Source of the DNA: DAIPXZ01 sp036782995
Lineage (GTDB): Bacteria > Bacillota > Clostridia > Saccharofermentanales > Saccharofermentanaceae
Assembly: GCA_036782995.1 (NCBI GenBank)
Contig: DAIPXZ010000002.1
Span: 186,001 to 250,000 of the forward strand
Length of the DNA stretch: 64,000 nt
Direction: 5' to 3'
Below, one piece after another: positions 61,471 through 64,000 of the stretch (its first letter is position 1; every line of letters begins with the position of its first letter). The translations under genes and the position numbers were made by a program. Under the pieces are notes generated by a model that worked only from the letters and a program-made list of their open reading frames with translations, did not search any database and was not told where the DNA came from.

Positions 61471-63483
61471 TCACTGCTTCTTACGAATTCTCGCGCGCTT
61501 TTTAGCATTCCTCATCTCATCTTCATTCAGAACGATTGAAAAATCGATACGGCGCATCAATGTATCCGCCGCTACCACCTTGACACGCACCTTCATTCCA
61601 ATGCGATAGACCTTCGGTAAACGCTTGGCCCGAGCCTCCATCTTTGCCTCATCAAATTCATAATAATCATCCATCGTACGGAAAGGCACAAAGCCCTCCA
61701 CGGTATTCTCTAAGCGCACAAATATTCCGGCATTGAAAATACTCGAAATCAATCCGACATATTCTTCTCCAATATGTTTCACCATATATTCGGAAACCTT
61801 CTGATCGACACTTGCCCGTTCTGCCTCAATACTATTCCGCTCCATGTCACTACTGTGTAAAGCCACCTCGTCGACATGGTTACGGAAATAACTCGTTTTA
61901 TGCTCTTGATGCAGATAGCTCTTGATAATCCGGTGAATATAGAGATCCGGATACCGACGAATCGGCGAGGTGAAATGGCAATAGTAATCCGAGCTCAAAC
62001 CATAGTGTCCGAGATTTTCCGCCGAATACTTCGCTTTTGCCATAGAACGGAGAAGAATCTGATTCAATGCCGGGGCAAATGGTTCATCGGCGATTCTCCG
62101 CATTATCGATGAAATGTAGGTGGACGAAATCTTCTCGTACGGAGTCGTATGCACACCAAAAAGTCGCGCCACATGCATAAAATCGTGAATCTTCTCTTCC
62201 TGTGGTTCTTCGTGAACACGATAAACGAAAGGCATTTCCATGTGATTAAACGTATACGCCACAAATTCATTTGCAAGAATCATCAATTCCTCAATAATGC
62301 CATGTGCATAATTGATTGGGTAAGCATAAATGTCCGTTGGCTCACCATCAGCATTCAGTTCCACATGTGTCTCCGGGAAATCAAACTCAATCGCGCCTCG
62401 TTTCGTGCGATTCTCCGAAAGGAGCTTCTTTATATCGCGGAGTGCTTCAAACATGGGTAAGAAATCGCGATATTCGTCAAGATACTTCTGCTCGAAAAGA
62501 ACGCCATACACTTCGTTATAAGAGGTTCGCGCATCACTTTGTATCACACTCTCATAAATATTGCCCGTCTCGACATGTCCGTTTTCATCAATGAGCAAGT
62601 CAACGGTCAATGTCAAACGAGGCACCTTCGGATTCAGGCTGCAAAGTCCGTTTGAAAGCTTCGGCGGTAGCATCGGAATGACACGGTCAACCAAATATAC
62701 TGATGTCGCTCGTTTGAGCGCCTCTTTATCGAGCTCCGTCCCGCTTTTCACATATGAGGAAACATCGGCGATATGCACCCAAACATGGTAGCCAGAGTCT
62801 CTTCTCTCAATGGATATTGCATCGTCCAAGTCTTTGGCCTCTTCTCCGTCAATCGTAATGGTTCGCAAAGCGCGCAAATCCTTACGACCGCCAGCAATAG
62901 CTTCGCGTACATCTTCTTCCGAAAGCATATTAGGAAGCGGTGCAACCTCTTCTAGTACTTTTTCAGGGAAAACCTGCTCCAGACCGTATTGACGCAAAAT
63001 AGATAATATCGCAATATCGTTTCGACCGGGGTCTCCTAAGACCTCGATGATTTTTCCTTCATAACGTGTACCAGACGCATTCGGATTTGTAATCTCACAA
63101 ACGACCTTCATATCGTATGGTGCACCATTCAGATGGTTGTGATGGATAAAAATTTGTCCGTATTGTGATGTCGGATATCCCGGATCAGGAAAAACAACAC
63201 CATCAAAGCCCACCTCGCGCAAAATGCCAACACATTGATTTTGTACTGCCAAAGGTCCGCGCGGCGCATTTTCGCTGATTGGCGCGAAGCCCGAATTCGC
63301 ATTCTTTGATTTCGTACCGTAATGATTCACCACTGATTCGCTCTTCAGCTTACCTGTCGACATTGGCTTCTTGTTCTTCCCATTCCTTGCTCCTGTGCCT
63401 TTGTTGGAGTTACGCGAAGATGCGTTGCCACTATAATGATTGAATTTATTCCCACGGGAGCCTTTATTTATTCTTCTTGCCAT
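61471..63483 (-). CDS. rnr: Ribonuclease R
   Basis: 670 residues. RNB catalytic domain with TITIDGEEAKDLDDAISIER (Asp cluster) and HYGLSSDYYCHFTSPIRRYPDL, preceded by cold-shock domains and followed by an S1 domain and a short basic tail. The first 60 or so residues are a low-complexity Asn/Ser/Gly/Lys stretch instead of the usual helix-turn-helix. It degrades structured RNA 3' to 5' and often acts with tmRNA/SmpB. Located after secG, as in many Bacillota. Confidence 0.95.
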   Translation of the reverse strand: MARRINKGSRGNKFNHYSGNASSRNSNKGTGARNGKNKKPMSTGKLKSESVVNHYGTKSKNANSGFAPISENAPRGPLAVQNQCVGILREVGFDGVVFPDPGYPTSQYGQIFIHHNHLNGAPYDMKVVCEITNPNASGTRYEGKIIEVLGDPGRNDIAILSILRQYGLEQVFPEKVLEEVAPLPNMLSEEDVREAIAGGRKDLRALRTITIDGEEAKDLDDAISIERRDSGYHVWVHIADVSSYVKSGTELDKEALKRATSVYLVDRVIPMLPPKLSNGLCSLNPKVPRLTLTVDLLIDENGHVETGNIYESVIQSDARTSYNEVYGVLFEQKYLDEYRDFLPMFEALRDIKKLLSENRTKRGAIEFDFPETHVELNADGEPTDIYAYPINYAHGIIEELMILANEFVAYTFNHMEMPFVYRVHEEPQEEKIHDFMHVARLFGVHTTPYEKISSTYISSIMRRIADEPFAPALNQILLRSMAKAKYSAENLGHYGLSSDYYCHFTSPIRRYPDLYIHRIIKSYLHQEHKTSYFRNHVDEVALHSSDMERNSIEAERASVDQKVSEYMVKHIGEEYVGLISSIFNAGIFVRLENTVEGFVPFRTMDDYYEFDEAKMEARAKRLPKVYRIGMKVRVKVVAADTLMRRIDFSIVLNEDEMRNAKKRARIRKKQ

Positions 63484-63506
63484 ATTGATTTCCTTTCATA
63501 AAACAA

Positions 63507-63554
63507 ACTGTCATAAAAGAGGAACATCACATTCGTTACCTCTATTATGACAGT
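63507..63554 (-). terminator. Strong stem-loop between secG and rnr
   Basis: Minus strand ACTGTCATAATAGAGG pairs with CCTCTTTTATGACAGT (one mismatch), followed by TTGTTTT. It lies about 60 bases after the secG stop and 24 bases before the rnr ATG, so it works as a terminator or partial attenuator. Confidence 0.8.
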
Positions 63555-63611
63555 AAATGCACAGAATATATAGAACAGCGGAACAAAATCCGTGTCAGAA
63601 AAGCGTTCGAA

Positions 63612-63860
63612 TCAGAATCCGCGAGCGAAGATCAAGAATAAGGAGATGGAAAGCACAGCAAAGAGTGTAACAACAACTGTTGTAATCTTCTTCAGCTTCT
63701 CATCCAGTGTTCTTCCCTTTTGCTTATCAAAGAAAGTATCCGAGCCGCCGCCAATAACGCCGAGGCCATTATCATTTCCTTCTTGGAAAATGACCAAGAC
63801 AACTAATGCGATGCATACGAGAATGTCAAACGATGTAAGAATGTAGGCAAGTATTTTCAT
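63612..63860 (-). CDS. secG: Protein-export membrane protein SecG
   Basis: 82 residues from the ATG at 63860 (GGGAGG about 7 bases upstream). Two membrane helices (about 3-24 and 58-78) with the conserved VLVIFQEGNDNGLGVIGGGS loop. Auxiliary part of the SecYEG channel. An own promoter is seen upstream. Confidence 0.95.
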   Translation of the reverse strand: MKILAYILTSFDILVCIALVVLVIFQEGNDNGLGVIGGGSDTFFDKQKGRTLDEKLKKITTVVVTLFAVLSISLFLIFARGF

Positions 63861-63903
63861 ATATCTTCCTCCCATAAAGGACACTTTCTTTTGTAACCGT
63901 TAG

Positions 63904-63932
63904 ATGATACCACAAGAAAAGTGCGGAATCAA
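63904..63932 (-). promoter_or_regulatory. Promoter of secG
   Basis: Minus strand TTGATT, 17-base spacer, TATCAT, about 45 bases before the secG ATG. Confidence 0.65.
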
Positions 63933-63933
63933 C

Positions 63934-64000
63934 TTATTTATAACGAATCGCTTTGTAAATTTCGCTCGCGGTAAAGGGCAATAAAGCCAGTCCGAGAATC
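63934..64000 (-). CDS. C-terminal end of an unidentified protein (cut by window edge)
   Basis: The last 21 codons of an open frame run in from the right edge and end at a TAA (63934-63936): ILGLALLPFTASEIYKAIRY plus K. The hydrophobic stretch followed by an amphipathic basic end would fit a membrane protein. Too short to assign. Confidence 0.4.
   Translation of the reverse strand, partial: ILGLALLPFTASEIYKAIRYK

Overview
The window looks like a chromosomal segment of a Gram-positive anaerobe of the Bacillota, most likely class Clostridia. The reasons are the HrcA/CIRCE-controlled dnaK operon, a division and cell-wall (dcw) cluster of clostridial type (mraZ-rsmH-ftsL-PASTA PBP-murE-murF-ftsW-murG-ftsQ-sbp-ftsZ-nrdR), the rimP-nusA-ylxR-ylxQ-infB-rbfA-nrnA-truB-ribF order, the IreB-RuvX-DUF1292 group, and PerR with rubrerythrin. 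The species cannot be named from the sequence alone. Nearly all genes are on the minus strand and read from high to low coordinates; plus-strand exceptions are the HD gene and mutY, the block 47.5-50.3 kb and an HPr-like gene near 61.2 kb.

Layout from low to high coordinates. (1) 1-3.6 kb: 5' end of a GH3 glycosidase, a LacI-family repressor and transketolase, with two LacI-like palindromes nearby; this looks like a pentose or glycoside utilisation unit. (2) 3.9-5.5 kb: HD phosphohydrolase and MutY. (3) 5.5-12.1 kb: heat-shock operon hrcA-grpE-clpP-dnaK-dnaJ-prmA behind a perfect CIRCE, with clpP in an unusual position. (4) 12.1-19.6 kb: hemW, a two-gene ATPase plus TOPRIM-like (DUF4276-type) pair, a coiled-coil protein, coaD, rsmD, recG, nth. 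(5) 19.6-38.3 kb: OmpR-type two-component system, nrdR, ftsZ, the dcw cluster, rodA and lgt. (6) 38.4-47.4 kb: ribF back to rimP, a transcription/translation operon with its own promoter and a leader hairpin. (7) 47.5-50.3 kb: small P-loop ATPase, mscL, ilvN, ilvC. (8) 50.4-53.9 kb: rubrerythrin, PerR, an ArsR-type regulator, a YhbD/DUF4004-type protein, a zinc-ribbon membrane protein and tRNA-Val(GAC). (9) 54.0-59.6 kb: a very large membrane-anchored surface protein, a CPBP protease, two DUF1292-type proteins, ruvX and ireB. (10) 59.7-64 kb: mtaB, HPr-like protein, RNase R, secG and the 3' end of a further gene.

Most of the window is housekeeping. The parts that seem least explained are: the ATPase/TOPRIM-like pair embedded in the coaD-hemW run, which resembles a split OLD/PARIS-type architecture; a roughly 100-nt multibranched RNA with a possible pseudoknot and a U-tract between ftsL and the PBP gene; the 1058-residue surface protein; and a recurring habit of adding low-complexity segments to core proteins (ten-copy GGYQGNRP repeat in IF-2, long Pro/Ala linker in FtsZ, Thr/Pro insert in a PASTA domain, acidic loop in FtsW, Ser/Thr/Glu tail on Lgt, Lys tail on the ArsR protein). 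No CRISPR array, insertion sequence, integrase or prophage gene was seen.
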